Positions 11,495 to 20,626 of a DNA stretch of 64,000 nucleotides are shown in pieces. The position numbers were made by a program, and so were the translations under genes. The stretch covers positions 1 through 64,000 of the forward strand of contig PAVO01000026.1 of NCBI GenBank assembly GCA_002713215.1, written 5' to 3'. The notes beneath the pieces are model-generated. The model had not been told where the DNA came from, did not search any database, and saw nothing but the letters and a program-made list of their open reading frames with translations. Source of the DNA: Crocinitomicaceae bacterium (GTDB lineage Bacteria; Bacteroidota; Bacteroidia; Flavobacteriales_G; Salibacteraceae). Each line of letters starts with the position of its first letter. Positions within the stretch are counted from its first letter, which is position 1.

Positions 11495-13213
11495 ATGGAA
11501 AATCAAGAATTAGTATCAAGAGCAAAACAATGGCTTCATCCGAGCTTTGATAAAGAAACCAGAACCGAAGTACAACGTCTAATTGACGAGAACGGAAACG
11601 ATTTGCTGGAGTCTTTCCACAAGGACCTGGACTTCGGCACCGGCGGACTAAGAGGAATCATGGGTGTCGGAACCAACCGGGTAAACATTTATACCATTGG
11701 AATGGCTACCCAGGGATTGGCCAACTACCTTAAAAAAGCATTTAAAGGTGAAAACATTGGTGTTGCTATTGCCCATGATTGCAGGAACAACTCTGATATA
11801 TTTGCAAGAAAAGCAGCGGAAATATTAGCAGCCAATGGATTCGAAGCCTTCTTGTTTGAATCGCTCAGGCCAACTCCGGAATTATCCTACGCGGTTCGTC
11901 AAAACAATTGTAAGGCAGGAATTGTAATAACGGCATCTCACAATCCGAAAGAGTACAACGGATATAAAGTGTACTGGGAAGATGGTGCGCAACTGGTTCC
12001 ACCTCACGATCAAAACGTCATCAAAGAGGTTCGAAAAATCAAAAATCCTTCGGAGGTTAAAACGGATTATCGAAGTTGGAACATTATTCCGTTAGGTGTA
12101 GAAACGGATCGAAATTACTGGGAAAGAATCGCGAGTGTGGCTAGTGAGCAACACGACTCTGACCTAAAAATTGTTTTTACCCCGTTGCACGGAACGGGAA
12201 TTAAAGGTGTTCCTCAGGCACTGGATTTATTGGGTTACCAACACGTTACGGTTTTGGAAGAACAAGCACAACCCGATGGTAATTTTCCTACAGTAAAATC
12301 TCCAAATCCCGAAGAAGCGGCAGCACTTAAACTGGCCATTGATCGGGCCTCTAAAATTAATGCGGACATTGTTCTGGGAACAGACCCAGATTCGGATCGA
12401 ATTGGAATTGCAGTAAAGAACGACCAGGGAAAATTTGTGATTCTAAACGGCAACCAAACGGCTGCAGTATTGGTGAATTACATGTTGCGCAAGTGGCATA
12501 ATACAGGAGAATTAGACGGAAACCAGTTTATCTGCAAAACCATAGTAACCACGGAGCTTCTAAAAGAAATTGCCGATCATTACAAGGTTAAAACTTACGA
12601 CACCCTCACTGGTTTTAAATGGATTGCTGATGTTATTCGAAGGAAAGAAGGCAGGGAAAAATTCATTGTTGGTGGTGAAGAAAGTTATGGCTACCTGGTT
12701 GATGATTTTGTTCGCGACAAGGATGCCATTATCTCTTCCGTAATTATTTGTGAAGCAGCAGCCGAAGCAAAGCAAGCAGGCACTTCTTTCTATCACGAAT
12801 TGTTGGACATTTATAAGAACATTGCCTTCTATAAAGAAAGTTTGGTGTCGGTAACTAAACCTGGAATTACCGGAGCAGAAGAAATTGCAGCCATGATGGA
12901 AGGTTTTAGGAATAACCCACCTTCCGAAGTTGCTGGTATTAAGGTGAGCGCTGTAAGGGATTATCAATCTCAGGAAGAAATAAACTTAACAACGGGTAGG
13001 GTTAAAGGAATAGAATTACCCAAATCCAATGTTATTCAAGTAGTGTTGGAAGATGGAAGTTTGTTCACCGCGAGACCCAGTGGTACTGAGCCAAAAATTA
13101 AGTTTTACATCAGCGTAAAAGGCGAAAAGCTCAGCTCGTATGATAACTTTGAGGAAGAAAATGCAAAGCTTGAATCTAAAATTGAAGCAATAAAAAATGA
13201 TTTAAACATTTAG
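11495..13213 (+). CDS. Phospho-sugar mutase (phosphoglucomutase/phosphomannomutase family)
   Basis: A 572-residue alpha-D-phosphohexomutase. It shows the phosphoserine loop GIVITASHNPKEYNGYK, the metal-binding loop GTDPDSDRIGIA, the sugar-binding loop GGEESYGYLV and the phosphate-binding C-terminal domain ARPSGTEPKIKFY. The length and N-terminus (DLDFGTGGLRGIMG) fit the PGM2-like/phosphoglucomutase subfamily that interconverts hexose-1- and hexose-6-phosphate. A second, shorter family member lies at 23145-24545, so the two probably have different sugar specificities. Confidence 0.93.
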   Translation: MENQELVSRAKQWLHPSFDKETRTEVQRLIDENGNDLLESFHKDLDFGTGGLRGIMGVGTNRVNIYTIGMATQGLANYLKKAFKGENIGVAIAHDCRNNSDIFARKAAEILAANGFEAFLFESLRPTPELSYAVRQNNCKAGIVITASHNPKEYNGYKVYWEDGAQLVPPHDQNVIKEVRKIKNPSEVKTDYRSWNIIPLGVETDRNYWERIASVASEQHDSDLKIVFTPLHGTGIKGVPQALDLLGYQHVTVLEEQAQPDGNFPTVKSPNPEEAAALKLAIDRASKINADIVLGTDPDSDRIGIAVKNDQGKFVILNGNQTAAVLVNYMLRKWHNTGELDGNQFICKTIVTTELLKEIADHYKVKTYDTLTGFKWIADVIRRKEGREKFIVGGEESYGYLVDDFVRDKDAIISSVIICEAAAEAKQAGTSFYHELLDIYKNIAFYKESLVSVTKPGITGAEEIAAMMEGFRNNPPSEVAGIKVSAVRDYQSQEEINLTTGRVKGIELPKSNVIQVVLEDGSLFTARPSGTEPKIKFYISVKGEKLSSYDNFEEENAKLESKIEAIKNDLNI

Positions 13214-13217
13214 CCAG

Positions 13218-13604
13218 TTGAAAAGGTTCCTTAGAATATTTATTGCCATTGCTGTTGTTGCTGTTATTGCAGGAGCGTACATTATGTTTTTTGCCAATTA
13301 CAGTACCGGTTACCGGGTAGGAACCATTATTAAAATGACTAAGCGTGGAGTAATTTTTAAGACCTACGAAGGCCAGTTACACACCGGCGGACTCTCCAGC
13401 GACGCGGGTGGTGAGACTGCAACCAGCATGTGGGATTTCAGTGTTCATAAGGACGACGAGTCCATAAGAAATCAAATTGAGGACGCAGTAGACAATGGTT
13501 CCAGGGTGAAACTCTATTACGATGAAAAATTCTACCAATGGGCCATCTTCGGCGACACCAAATACTTTGTAAATAAGGTGGAGGTGATTGAGGGGAAGCA
13601 ATAA
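13218..13604 (+). CDS. Conserved membrane-anchored protein, TTG start
   Basis: A 128-residue protein starting at a TTG codon 4 bp after the mutase stop; no ATG gives the full signal/anchor. An N-terminal membrane helix (FIAIAVVAVIAGAYIMFF) precedes a small soluble domain with the run YSTGYRVGTIIKMTKRGVIF and WDFSV. Bacteroidota homologues of this type are sometimes mislabelled 6-phosphogluconate dehydrogenase, but I see no dinucleotide-binding or dehydrogenase motif. Function unknown. A weak hairpin (13604-13610 with 13620-13626) follows. Confidence 0.65.
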   Translation: MKRFLRIFIAIAVVAVIAGAYIMFFANYSTGYRVGTIIKMTKRGVIFKTYEGQLHTGGLSSDAGGETATSMWDFSVHKDDESIRNQIEDAVDNGSRVKLYYDEKFYQWAIFGDTKYFVNKVEVIEGKQ

Positions 13605-13668
13605 GATTTTCCATTGGATAAAATCTGCTTTCTATTCGACAATATTGATAATTGATCTTACCTTTCAA

Positions 13669-15420
13669 TTACATCTCCCCTAGATAAACGAAACTATTAT
13701 CGGTCAGGTTTTCCACCAATTCTTTTATGATGTTTAAAGGGATCTTGAAGATTTTTGCCTCCAACTTACTCACCATAATGTACTTCACCTGTTTTCGAAT
13801 ATCTATGTCACTATGTATTTGAACTTCGATATACTTATCGGGATCGTAATCGAGTGAAAAATCTCCATTGGAAACTCCAATTTCAATCAATTTTTTAATA
13901 TTCTCTCTACTGTATGTAAGTGCCATGGTTGCATTAAAGCTATCGCCAAGGGTAATAGTACATTTCTTTTCCAAATCCTTGGATAAGATGAAGTAACTCA
14001 TTCCGTAGTCGTTTCGAGCGGCCGCCCCATATTTGGACCCGGTTACGTTGAGAGCAGCGTATAACGGTCTAATCCTGGTTTTAGATTCATTTTCTGCAAT
14101 TCCAAACAATTCTTTCTCTTGCTCCAAACGTTGTTTTATCAATTTCTCATCAGAGGTGTTGTTTGTCTTAATATTAAAAATCTCCATCGCTTGCATCGCA
14201 TTTAAAATCTGTGGACAGGTATACTTGAACAGTTTATCAAGTGAAAAATTCATGGTTAATGTTGCGTCGTCGATTTTTGAGACGAGTTCTTCGAGTTTTT
14301 GCTGATCAACAACTTTTGTTCCTTTCAAGTATTTAAGCTCTTCTAGATTATCCTCTTCTTTACCCATTACTGTTTCCAGGCTAAGGTTTCTACCTTTTTC
14401 GGTTTCCTCATCGTGATCTTGTGGAATGTCCTTTACACGTTTAGGAATTTTTAAAGCGTCACGATTACACACCCGTTGTATAAATTCCTTCCAAACTTTG
14501 ATGTTGGTTGGGATATAAAAATCCGGCAGTTTGCATTTGGAATCCTCTCCAAAAACAGTTTCTTCAATTAAGGTATCCATTTTCGGATTTGTTTCCTTCT
14601 CCTCTACCTTCTTTAATACTTCCTCATACCTGGTATTTTCTAAAACCGGTATATCATACAAAAAAGCCAAATAACCGCCTATGAATTTCTCCTTCTGATC
14701 TCCTTTTGCAAAGACAACCTCATTTATTTTGAGCAGTTGTATTGGCGATTCTGCCCAAGATTTTTTTTGTTGATAAGGTAGTTTATTCTGAATGGTTGAT
14801 CGACCATCAGTGATACCTTCAAAAGTGTAAGTATTCCTTGTATCCTTAACACCGGGGACGTGCTTCATCTGCATCGCCTTCCTCCCCATCACGTCCGCTT
14901 CCTTTTCCAGTCCTACATCATCATTAACATTCACTTTACCTTTCATTTGCGCGGTCGGCTTAACACGTCCCTGCATTTGCTGCACTACGTGCCAGGCTTC
15001 ATGTGGTAAATGCTTTTCCTGTCCTGAGGCTAAATGAATATCTGTTCCCTGTGCATAGGCATGTGCTTGTAATTGAGCTGGTTTATCAGAATTACGATGC
15101 ACCTTTACATCATCCATTGAGTAACCAGAAAGGTTTTCTATTCCAGCTTTTAAATCATCGGGTAATCCTGTATTGTTTTCTTTTTTTTGGATAAACTGCG
15201 GTTGCACACCTGAATGATTATTGGCCTTGATTTGCAATTGCGTAGTTAGTTCGGCCTGTGAACTATTATTCGCCAACTCCCGTAGGTTTCTTTGCACAAT
15301 GGCCTGAGGTCGATTATCTACTAACTTAGTAGTAGACTTACTAGTGGCTTGCCTTTTAGAAATGGCACTCGCCCCCGGTTGATTCTTGTTTTTTGGGGTT
15401 TTATCAGCGCGACTGTGCAT
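13669..15420 (-). CDS. DUF4157 (eCIS-core) protein with DUF3626-like C-terminus, putative toxin
   Basis: A 583-residue protein without signal peptide. The N-terminal 80 residues are low-complexity and Gln/Ser/Lys-rich. Residues about 84-185 are a DUF4157 domain: GLPDDLKAGIENLSGYSMDD, GTDIHLASGQEKHLPHEAWH with the HExxH-type motif HEAWH at 140-144, and GLEKEADVMGRKAM. DUF4157 marks cargo of extracellular contractile injection systems. Residues about 449-558 resemble DUF3626 (RPLYAALN, GAAARNDYGMSYFIL, TLGDS, YIEVQIH), a probable effector domain. The linker is uncharacterised. No injection-system structural gene is in the window. The partner gene upstream encodes a DNase I-fold protein. Confidence 0.75.
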   Translation of the reverse strand: MHSRADKTPKNKNQPGASAISKRQATSKSTTKLVDNRPQAIVQRNLRELANNSSQAELTTQLQIKANNHSGVQPQFIQKKENNTGLPDDLKAGIENLSGYSMDDVKVHRNSDKPAQLQAHAYAQGTDIHLASGQEKHLPHEAWHVVQQMQGRVKPTAQMKGKVNVNDDVGLEKEADVMGRKAMQMKHVPGVKDTRNTYTFEGITDGRSTIQNKLPYQQKKSWAESPIQLLKINEVVFAKGDQKEKFIGGYLAFLYDIPVLENTRYEEVLKKVEEKETNPKMDTLIEETVFGEDSKCKLPDFYIPTNIKVWKEFIQRVCNRDALKIPKRVKDIPQDHDEETEKGRNLSLETVMGKEEDNLEELKYLKGTKVVDQQKLEELVSKIDDATLTMNFSLDKLFKYTCPQILNAMQAMEIFNIKTNNTSDEKLIKQRLEQEKELFGIAENESKTRIRPLYAALNVTGSKYGAAARNDYGMSYFILSKDLEKKCTITLGDSFNATMALTYSRENIKKLIEIGVSNGDFSLDYDPDKYIEVQIHSDIDIRKQVKYIMVSKLEAKIFKIPLNIIKELVENLTDNSFVYLGEM

Positions 15421-15503
15421 ACCTTATCCTACTATATTCTATCAAATTGATACTTATGTTTTACTACTAACTCATGTATTTTGCCATTTCATAGTGGTTT
15501 GTT

Positions 15504-16697
15504 TTATTGAGGCAAGGGAATTCGAAACCACAACGGCATATGATCGCTTACCTTGTGTTCGAAGCGGGCGAAAAAGTTTTTCTTTTGGGTGGAAGACATG
15601 TTTTTAATCGATGTAGCCAAGCCCAGTGCTTCATGAAAGAGATCAGTAAATTTGAAGACACCGTAATCTGGCCCGACTTTATTACCTCCCATTGCCTTGT
15701 TCTTATCATGGGTAGGCCATACAGTATTCGACTCCTTGAAGAACAGGCCTATTTGGTCAAAGGACTCGCTTAACCGGGCATTGGTTCTATACACCTCTGT
15801 TTCCCCCTGATGTACATCAAGAAACGGGAAGTTTATATTAACCCTCTTTTTAGGGTTGGTTTCCAGGGAACCAACTTTATTGTAGTTTTTCATTGCCTCT
15901 TCAATCCTTTCTCGATCGTTGATTGGGTTGTCATAGTCCAGGTTGAGGTCACCCAAAAGCATAAAATTGGGATGATAAGCTTTGTTATTGTTTTTAACCC
16001 GTTGGATTATCCATTGCATAAGCGCATGGAATTCCTGCCTGCGGTCACTCATATAATCGCCAAAATACAAGTGTGCATTAACGGCCATAAAATCATAGGA
16101 CCGTGTACCCGGATAACCTTTAATTTTAAAACTTACGCAATAGGGCTGCCTAATGAAGGATAAAAACGCAGGCATTTTAATATTCCTTGGCTTGCCTTGT
16201 TTGCCTGCTTTGTAGTTGGCATATTTTTTTGCATACGGCTCCATAACCTCATGTATGGCTTCATAGTTCTCAGCCATTATCTGCAAAACTTTCGTCCGGT
16301 CAAAGGTAATGTCCGAAATCACTTCTCCCCTTTCTACTGTCTTCCAGCGAAAAATAAACCCCAGTCGCTCTCCAAGACCATTATCACCAGGATAAACACC
16401 TGTTTTGTCCGACACCACCATTCCAAATTCAGAACCCAACAAATCCATGATACGGTTTATACCGCTCAGGTCATCCATGATCTCCTGGATGGCTATCAAA
16501 TCATATTGCCGGCAGATTCGTGCCAGAAATTCCCACGTGTTAGAATTGCGGCTTAGCGACGATCCTAGTTTACGAATATTAAATGAACCAACTAGGGCAC
16601 TTCCATAGATACGTTCAGGAAAACCAAACTTACCCGGGTCGGCATCCAGTTTATCATTGATTTTTTTCCATTCAACGGAAGTGTATTGTTTTGCCAT
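15504..16697 (-). CDS. Endonuclease/exonuclease/phosphatase (DNase I-fold) protein
   Basis: A 397-residue protein without signal peptide. Motifs of the EEP superfamily occur in order: SFNIRKLGSS, YDLIAIQEIMDD with the metal-binding Glu, AVNAHLYFGD, MLLGDLNLDYDNP with the catalytic Asp-Asn pair, and the closing KVSDHMPLWF with the Asp-His. It should cleave phosphodiester bonds, but DNA, RNA or lipid-phosphate targets cannot be separated. It is 83 bp upstream of, and co-oriented with, the DUF4157 toxin-like gene. Confidence 0.85.
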   Translation of the reverse strand: MAKQYTSVEWKKINDKLDADPGKFGFPERIYGSALVGSFNIRKLGSSLSRNSNTWEFLARICRQYDLIAIQEIMDDLSGINRIMDLLGSEFGMVVSDKTGVYPGDNGLGERLGFIFRWKTVERGEVISDITFDRTKVLQIMAENYEAIHEVMEPYAKKYANYKAGKQGKPRNIKMPAFLSFIRQPYCVSFKIKGYPGTRSYDFMAVNAHLYFGDYMSDRRQEFHALMQWIIQRVKNNNKAYHPNFMLLGDLNLDYDNPINDRERIEEAMKNYNKVGSLETNPKKRVNINFPFLDVHQGETEVYRTNARLSESFDQIGLFFKESNTVWPTHDKNKAMGGNKVGPDYGVFKFTDLFHEALGLATSIKNMSSTQKKNFFARFEHKVSDHMPLWFRIPLPQ

Positions 16698-16817
16698 TCT
16701 AGTGTGTTTTTTGTGATTTTGGTAAAGCTAATTGGGTTCAAATACAAAAACAATTGGGGGAAACCCTCATTTTTTAAGTCTGGAGTATGGTTAGAGGGGT
16801 TGATGTTAATTCGTTCG

Positions 16818-17085
16818 CTTGCTCAGAGAAGCTTTGCTTGGTAAATGAGGATTACGTCACTGCGTTCGGTGATCCCTGCATGGCTTACTTATTACACTCA
16901 AAAACCCATATCGCTAAGCGATCTATGGCCTTTCTATTTGGGCACTTGCTCAAGCAAGCTTGGATAAACAGAGGATTACCTCCTTCGTCGGTGATCCTTA
17001 CAAGGCTTACTTATTACACTCAAAAGCCCATATCGCTGCGCGATCTGCGACTTTTTTATTTAAGCGCTTACTCAAGCAAGCTTGG
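16818..17085. repeat. Tandem imperfect repeat, about 2.2 copies of a 122-124 bp unit
   Basis: GAGGATTAC recurs at 16847 and 16971. GGCTTACTTATTACACTCAA occurs in both units. CTCAAGCAAGCTTGG recurs at 16949-16963 and 17071-17085. A diverged third end lies at 16818-16841 (CTTGCTCAGAGAAGCTTTGC). Each unit contains small palindromes such as CGCTAAGCG. Open frames across it look incidental. It occupies the region between the DNase I-fold gene and the tRNA-Arg terminator. The rest of 16698-16817 shows nothing else. Confidence 0.75.
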
Positions 17086-17097
17086 CAAGCTTCAAAT

Positions 17098-17130
17098 AAA
17101 AAAGCCCCTCACTTTCGTGAGAGGCTTTTG
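17098..17130 (-). terminator. Intrinsic terminator after tRNA-Arg
   Basis: Arms 17100-17112 and 17117-17129 pair over 12 of 13 positions with a 4-nt loop. The minus-strand product ends in a U run, directly after the tRNA 3' end at 17132. Confidence 0.85.
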
Positions 17131-17131
17131 G

Positions 17132-17205
17132 TGATCGCGATAGGATTCGAACCTATGACCGTCTGCTTAGAAGGCAGATGCTCTATCCAGCTGAGCTACG
17201 CGACC
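17132..17205 (-). tRNA. tRNA-Arg (anticodon UCU)
   Basis: A 74-nt cloverleaf on the minus strand. The acceptor arms GGTCGCG and CGCGATC are followed by discriminator A. The D arm is GCTC/GAGC, the anticodon arm TCTGC/GCAGA with loop CTTCTAA giving anticodon TCT, and the T arm ATAGG/CCTAT with loop TTCGAAT. No CCA is encoded. It reads AGA codons. The 330 bp that follow (17206-17535) hold A/T-rich sequence and the upstream part of the K+ channel frame. Confidence 0.97.
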
Positions 17206-17535
17206 TTTTTAAGCTCTGGGGGAGCTTAAAAATAAACTCCCACCAAAACATTTTTGGAAAACCGAAATTAATTTCAATTTTCGGGCGGCAAATATACTAA
17301 TCTCTTTCATCTGGAAAACCATTTATACCTATTTTGAAGAGATAATTCATTAGAATAAGAATTTTAATATTTTTGGTTGGTATCATCACCTAATTTTTGA
17401 ACTATCGGAAATAGTAGATCCTCACGCAGAAGGCGTTCAATAACGATACTTACAACGATACTTGTAATTTATCTTGCCCTGCTTCTTGTCCTGGTATTTT
17501 TTGAGGGTGTTAGTCAGGAATCTCCGATCAAGAAT

Positions 17536-18471
17536 ATGTGGGATGCTATCTGGTTCTCCATTGTTACGGTAACCACCGTTGGCTATGGCGATATGTACCC
17601 TCATACTTTCGGTGGCAAACTGGTAAGCTCGGTTTTTATATTGAGCAGTTTTAGTATTTTTGGGATTCTCATAGGGCAGATTTCCAATTACATGGCAGAG
17701 CGATTAGAAGAAAGAAAACTCGGTTTTCAGGGAACCACATTTAAAAATCATGCAGTTATAATCGGTTGGAATACTTCAGGGTATGAAGTACTTGAACAGC
17801 TGATAGGTGTTGGAAAAAGGGCGGCCATTGTTACCAATCGAAGAGACGACATTGACCTTATTCGGGAAAGCTACTCCAATAATTTGGTATTCACGCTCCT
17901 GGCAGACTACAACAAAATGGAAATGTTGGACAAGGTGAACATTGGAGAGTCATCCATAGTTTATGTCAACTTTGAAGACGATACAGAGAAACTGGTTCAT
18001 GTATTAAATCTGAAGAAGAAATATACCGGGCTTAAGTACATTGTTACCCTCGATAATACCAACCTTAAGGAAACCTTCCTTAGTGCTGGAGTTACATACA
18101 CCGTTTCAAAAAATGAAATTACTTCAAAGTTACTTGCCAGTTATATCTTCGAACCTGATGTTGCGCGCTACAGTGAAGACATCCTCTCCTTTGCTGAAGA
18201 CGAAGATGATTTTGATATTAAAGAGTACAGAATAAGTCAGGAAAACGCTTACAAAGGCAAAAAATATGGAGAAGCATTTTTCCAACTTAAGGAACGAGCT
18301 GATGTTATTCTAATTGGTCTGGCCAAGATAAAAGAAGGAATTCGACACCTGATGAAAAATCCACCAAATGAAACAGTACTAGAGGAAGGCGACTACCTCA
18401 TAATGATCATGAACGGTGCGGCTTCTCGAAAAATAGAGCAAATTTTCCGCACCGAAGAAGGGGGATACTAA
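17536..18471 (+). CDS. Two-TM potassium channel with RCK/TrkA-N domain, 5' end unresolved
   Basis: From the ATG at 17536 the protein has 311 residues: pore helix and filter TVTTVGYGDMYP, second membrane helix (VFILSSFSIFGILIGQI), TrkA_N Rossmann domain (HAVIIGWNTSGYEVLEQL) and a TrkA_C-like end. The frame is open upstream to 17401 (stop TGA at 17398-17400) and there encodes RRRSITILTTILVIYLALLL, which fits the expected first membrane helix. No ATG, GTG or TTG lies in that stretch. The true start is therefore either an unusual codon or has been lost. Predicted role: ligand-gated K+ flux across the inner membrane. Confidence 0.8.
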   Translation: MWDAIWFSIVTVTTVGYGDMYPHTFGGKLVSSVFILSSFSIFGILIGQISNYMAERLEERKLGFQGTTFKNHAVIIGWNTSGYEVLEQLIGVGKRAAIVTNRRDDIDLIRESYSNNLVFTLLADYNKMEMLDKVNIGESSIVYVNFEDDTEKLVHVLNLKKKYTGLKYIVTLDNTNLKETFLSAGVTYTVSKNEITSKLLASYIFEPDVARYSEDILSFAEDEDDFDIKEYRISQENAYKGKKYGEAFFQLKERADVILIGLAKIKEGIRHLMKNPPNETVLEEGDYLIMIMNGAASRKIEQIFRTEEGGY

Positions 18472-18495
18472 ATTGATATATATTAGCAGCTTATA

Positions 18496-19692
18496 ATGGG
18501 AATAGTAATTCCAATCATCTTAGTTACCTTTTGCTCCTTAGTGATTTGGCGAAGCGTGGACGGGTTTACCGTCGCCTCTGATTACCTGGGAAGGAACTTA
18601 TCTGACGGAGTTAAAGGAGCCACAATCAACGCCATTGCAAGCTCAATGCCTGAGCTATTTACCACCATGTTTTTTCTATTCTTTTTGGATGACATTGAGG
18701 GGTTTAGTGGTGGAATTGGTACCACAGCCGGATCGGCAATATTCAATGCTATGATTATTCCGGCAATCGCCATTCTATCGGTAATCTACAGCGGTGTTAC
18801 CAACCACGTAGAAGTATCGAAAAAAGTGGTGCTGCGGGATGGAATTGCCCTAATTGTTACTGAGTTTATTCTCATCGTTCTCATTTCCGGTCACAAACTG
18901 GAATGGTGGCATGGAATGGTTCTCATGTTAATGTATGCTGTATACATCACTTACATGCTTACCTCAATGACCAAAGTCGAGTCGGTGGATTCGCATGAGT
19001 ACAATGCGCAAATGGATGGCGATAGTGGTGTTAAATCAAACCGCTCATTGATTGAACATGGTTTAAGGCTCGATCTTGAATCGCTTATCATTGGCAAAAA
19101 GCAAATCAAAGGCTCAAATGCATGGCCATTGCTTATCACCAGTACTCTTACCATTGCCGTTAGCTGTTACTTGTTGGTTCTTGCCTGTGAATGGATCGGC
19201 TCAAAATCATACCATGTACCCTATTTTGGTTACTTCGATGGCTTAGACATTCCAATACTATTTGTGGCCCTTATTATTGCCTCTATGGCATCGAGTATCC
19301 CTGATACCATTATTTCTATGAAAGATGCTAAAAAGGGAAATTACGATGATGCAGTTTCCAATGCCTTAGGGAGCAACATGTTTGACATTTGCTTTGCACT
19401 TGGATTTCCGTTGTTTTTATACACGATAATCAATGGCCCTATTGAGATGACACCGGAAATCATTGATATGAGTGGTGAGCTTCGGGTACTGCTTTGGTTA
19501 CTGACCGTTGTTGTCTTCCTCATTTTCTACCTGGGTAAATACATGGGAAAAACAAAAGCATTTGGCCTACTTGGAATATACCTGTTATTCGGAGCGTATG
19601 TAGTAGGTTTAAGTTTAGATCACCCTATTGCCATCGCTACCTCTGAAGCGCTTAGAGATATGCTTCATACCATTAATGGATTCTTCTATTAG
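18496..19692 (+). CDS. Na+/Ca2+ exchanger family (CaCA) membrane protein
   Basis: A 398-residue protein with about ten membrane helices. Two inverted alpha repeats are clear: INAIASSMPELFTTMFFLFF with GTTAGSAIFNAM, and MASSIPDTIISMKDAKKGNY with NALGSNMFDICFALG. They carry the ion-binding acidic residues in the SxPE and SxPD contexts. It would exchange Ca2+ or another divalent cation for Na+, H+ or K+. It begins 24 bp after the K+ channel gene, so the pair is probably co-expressed and may serve cation homeostasis. Confidence 0.88.
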   Translation: MGIVIPIILVTFCSLVIWRSVDGFTVASDYLGRNLSDGVKGATINAIASSMPELFTTMFFLFFLDDIEGFSGGIGTTAGSAIFNAMIIPAIAILSVIYSGVTNHVEVSKKVVLRDGIALIVTEFILIVLISGHKLEWWHGMVLMLMYAVYITYMLTSMTKVESVDSHEYNAQMDGDSGVKSNRSLIEHGLRLDLESLIIGKKQIKGSNAWPLLITSTLTIAVSCYLLVLACEWIGSKSYHVPYFGYFDGLDIPILFVALIIASMASSIPDTIISMKDAKKGNYDDAVSNALGSNMFDICFALGFPLFLYTIINGPIEMTPEIIDMSGELRVLLWLLTVVVFLIFYLGKYMGKTKAFGLLGIYLLFGAYVVGLSLDHPIAIATSEALRDMLHTINGFFY

Positions 19693-20610
19693 TTAGAGTA
19701 CTTTTTTCAACCTTTTCACTTCTTCCATTTTATCCCTTTGATCGTTTTGTTGATAGGAATAAATCAGATTGTTTAAGGTTCTCTTAAGTATATCGGTATT
19801 GGTACAAGCCTTAAAAAAAGAAGGGTCGGGCTTTACCTTTATTTCCTGTAAAAAGGACTCTACATCTTGTTTACCAAAGACAGCTCCTTCGGAAAAAGGA
19901 TTAAAATAGAACAGCACCTCAAAATTGTCCTGACCTGTTGCCTCCGTTGTGTCAAAATCGTCTTCCCAGGCCAAAATAAAATGCCTTGGTAGATTAATTC
20001 CCCGAATTGGGAGCTTTAAGCGTTCGGCAAGGATTAAATAAATACAAGACATAGAAATTGGGTTTCCTGTCTTGGTCTCCACTACCTTATTGATGAACGA
20101 ATTATCAGGATGGTTATAGTTGTCGCGATTTCCACGAAACCCATAAACATCGAACAGAATATGATTGATCACTTTGAGCTTTTCCAGTGCTGTCAAGCCG
20201 TCATTCATTTCCAACCAAACATCCTTTTCCAACTGATTGAAAAAGTCAATTATTTCCTTATCCGGAACATTGGGATACTGGTATTTACTAAGCGTTAGCA
20301 AACCAGTAAGTAAATCGCGTGGCTCGCTCTTGGTCCAGTTTGATAATCCGGTAATTACTGACGAATTTTGGATATGATGAATTAATTCCTTAACACGGTT
20401 TTCGAATAAAACTCCGTATTCGTGGCTCTCCCAGGCGTGCTCTAACGCCGGAATGGCATCATTACCAAGTTGTTCTATCTGAGAACTGATCTGATGAAAA
20501 ACTTTTTCATCCGGATCGTCCAGTAAACTGATCAGGGCTTGGAGCTCTCTTTCTTTGGGTGCCACAGCACAAATGTAATTCCGAGATGAACTAACATTTG
20601 CTACCTGCAA
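19693..20610 (-). CDS. Transglutaminase-like (SirB1-type) protein
   Basis: A 305-residue cytosolic protein. Residues about 95-250 match the Transglut_core2/SirB1 pattern: NHILFDVYGFRGNRDNYNHP, TGNPISMSCIYLILAERLKL with a catalytic-type Cys, GINLPRHFILAWEDD with His, and YFNPFSEGAVFGKQD. The C-terminal tail is helical. Biochemical function is unproven for the family. It ends directly against the convergent exchanger gene. Confidence 0.8.
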   Translation of the reverse strand: MQVANVSSSRNYICAVAPKERELQALISLLDDPDEKVFHQISSQIEQLGNDAIPALEHAWESHEYGVLFENRVKELIHHIQNSSVITGLSNWTKSEPRDLLTGLLTLSKYQYPNVPDKEIIDFFNQLEKDVWLEMNDGLTALEKLKVINHILFDVYGFRGNRDNYNHPDNSFINKVVETKTGNPISMSCIYLILAERLKLPIRGINLPRHFILAWEDDFDTTEATGQDNFEVLFYFNPFSEGAVFGKQDVESFLQEIKVKPDPSFFKACTNTDILKRTLNNLIYSYQQNDQRDKMEEVKRLKKVL

Positions 20611-20626
20611 TTTAGAGTTATAAAAC

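Noticed and set aside
16818-17085. Possible CRISPR array (tandem repeats)
   Set aside because: Units are 122-124 bp, imperfect and adjacent without unique spacers, and no cas gene is present. No other CRISPR-like array was seen.
17132-17205. tRNA-Arg as the attachment site of an integrated element
   Set aside because: No second copy of the tRNA 3' end and no integrase lie nearby; the island's ends match mnmE.
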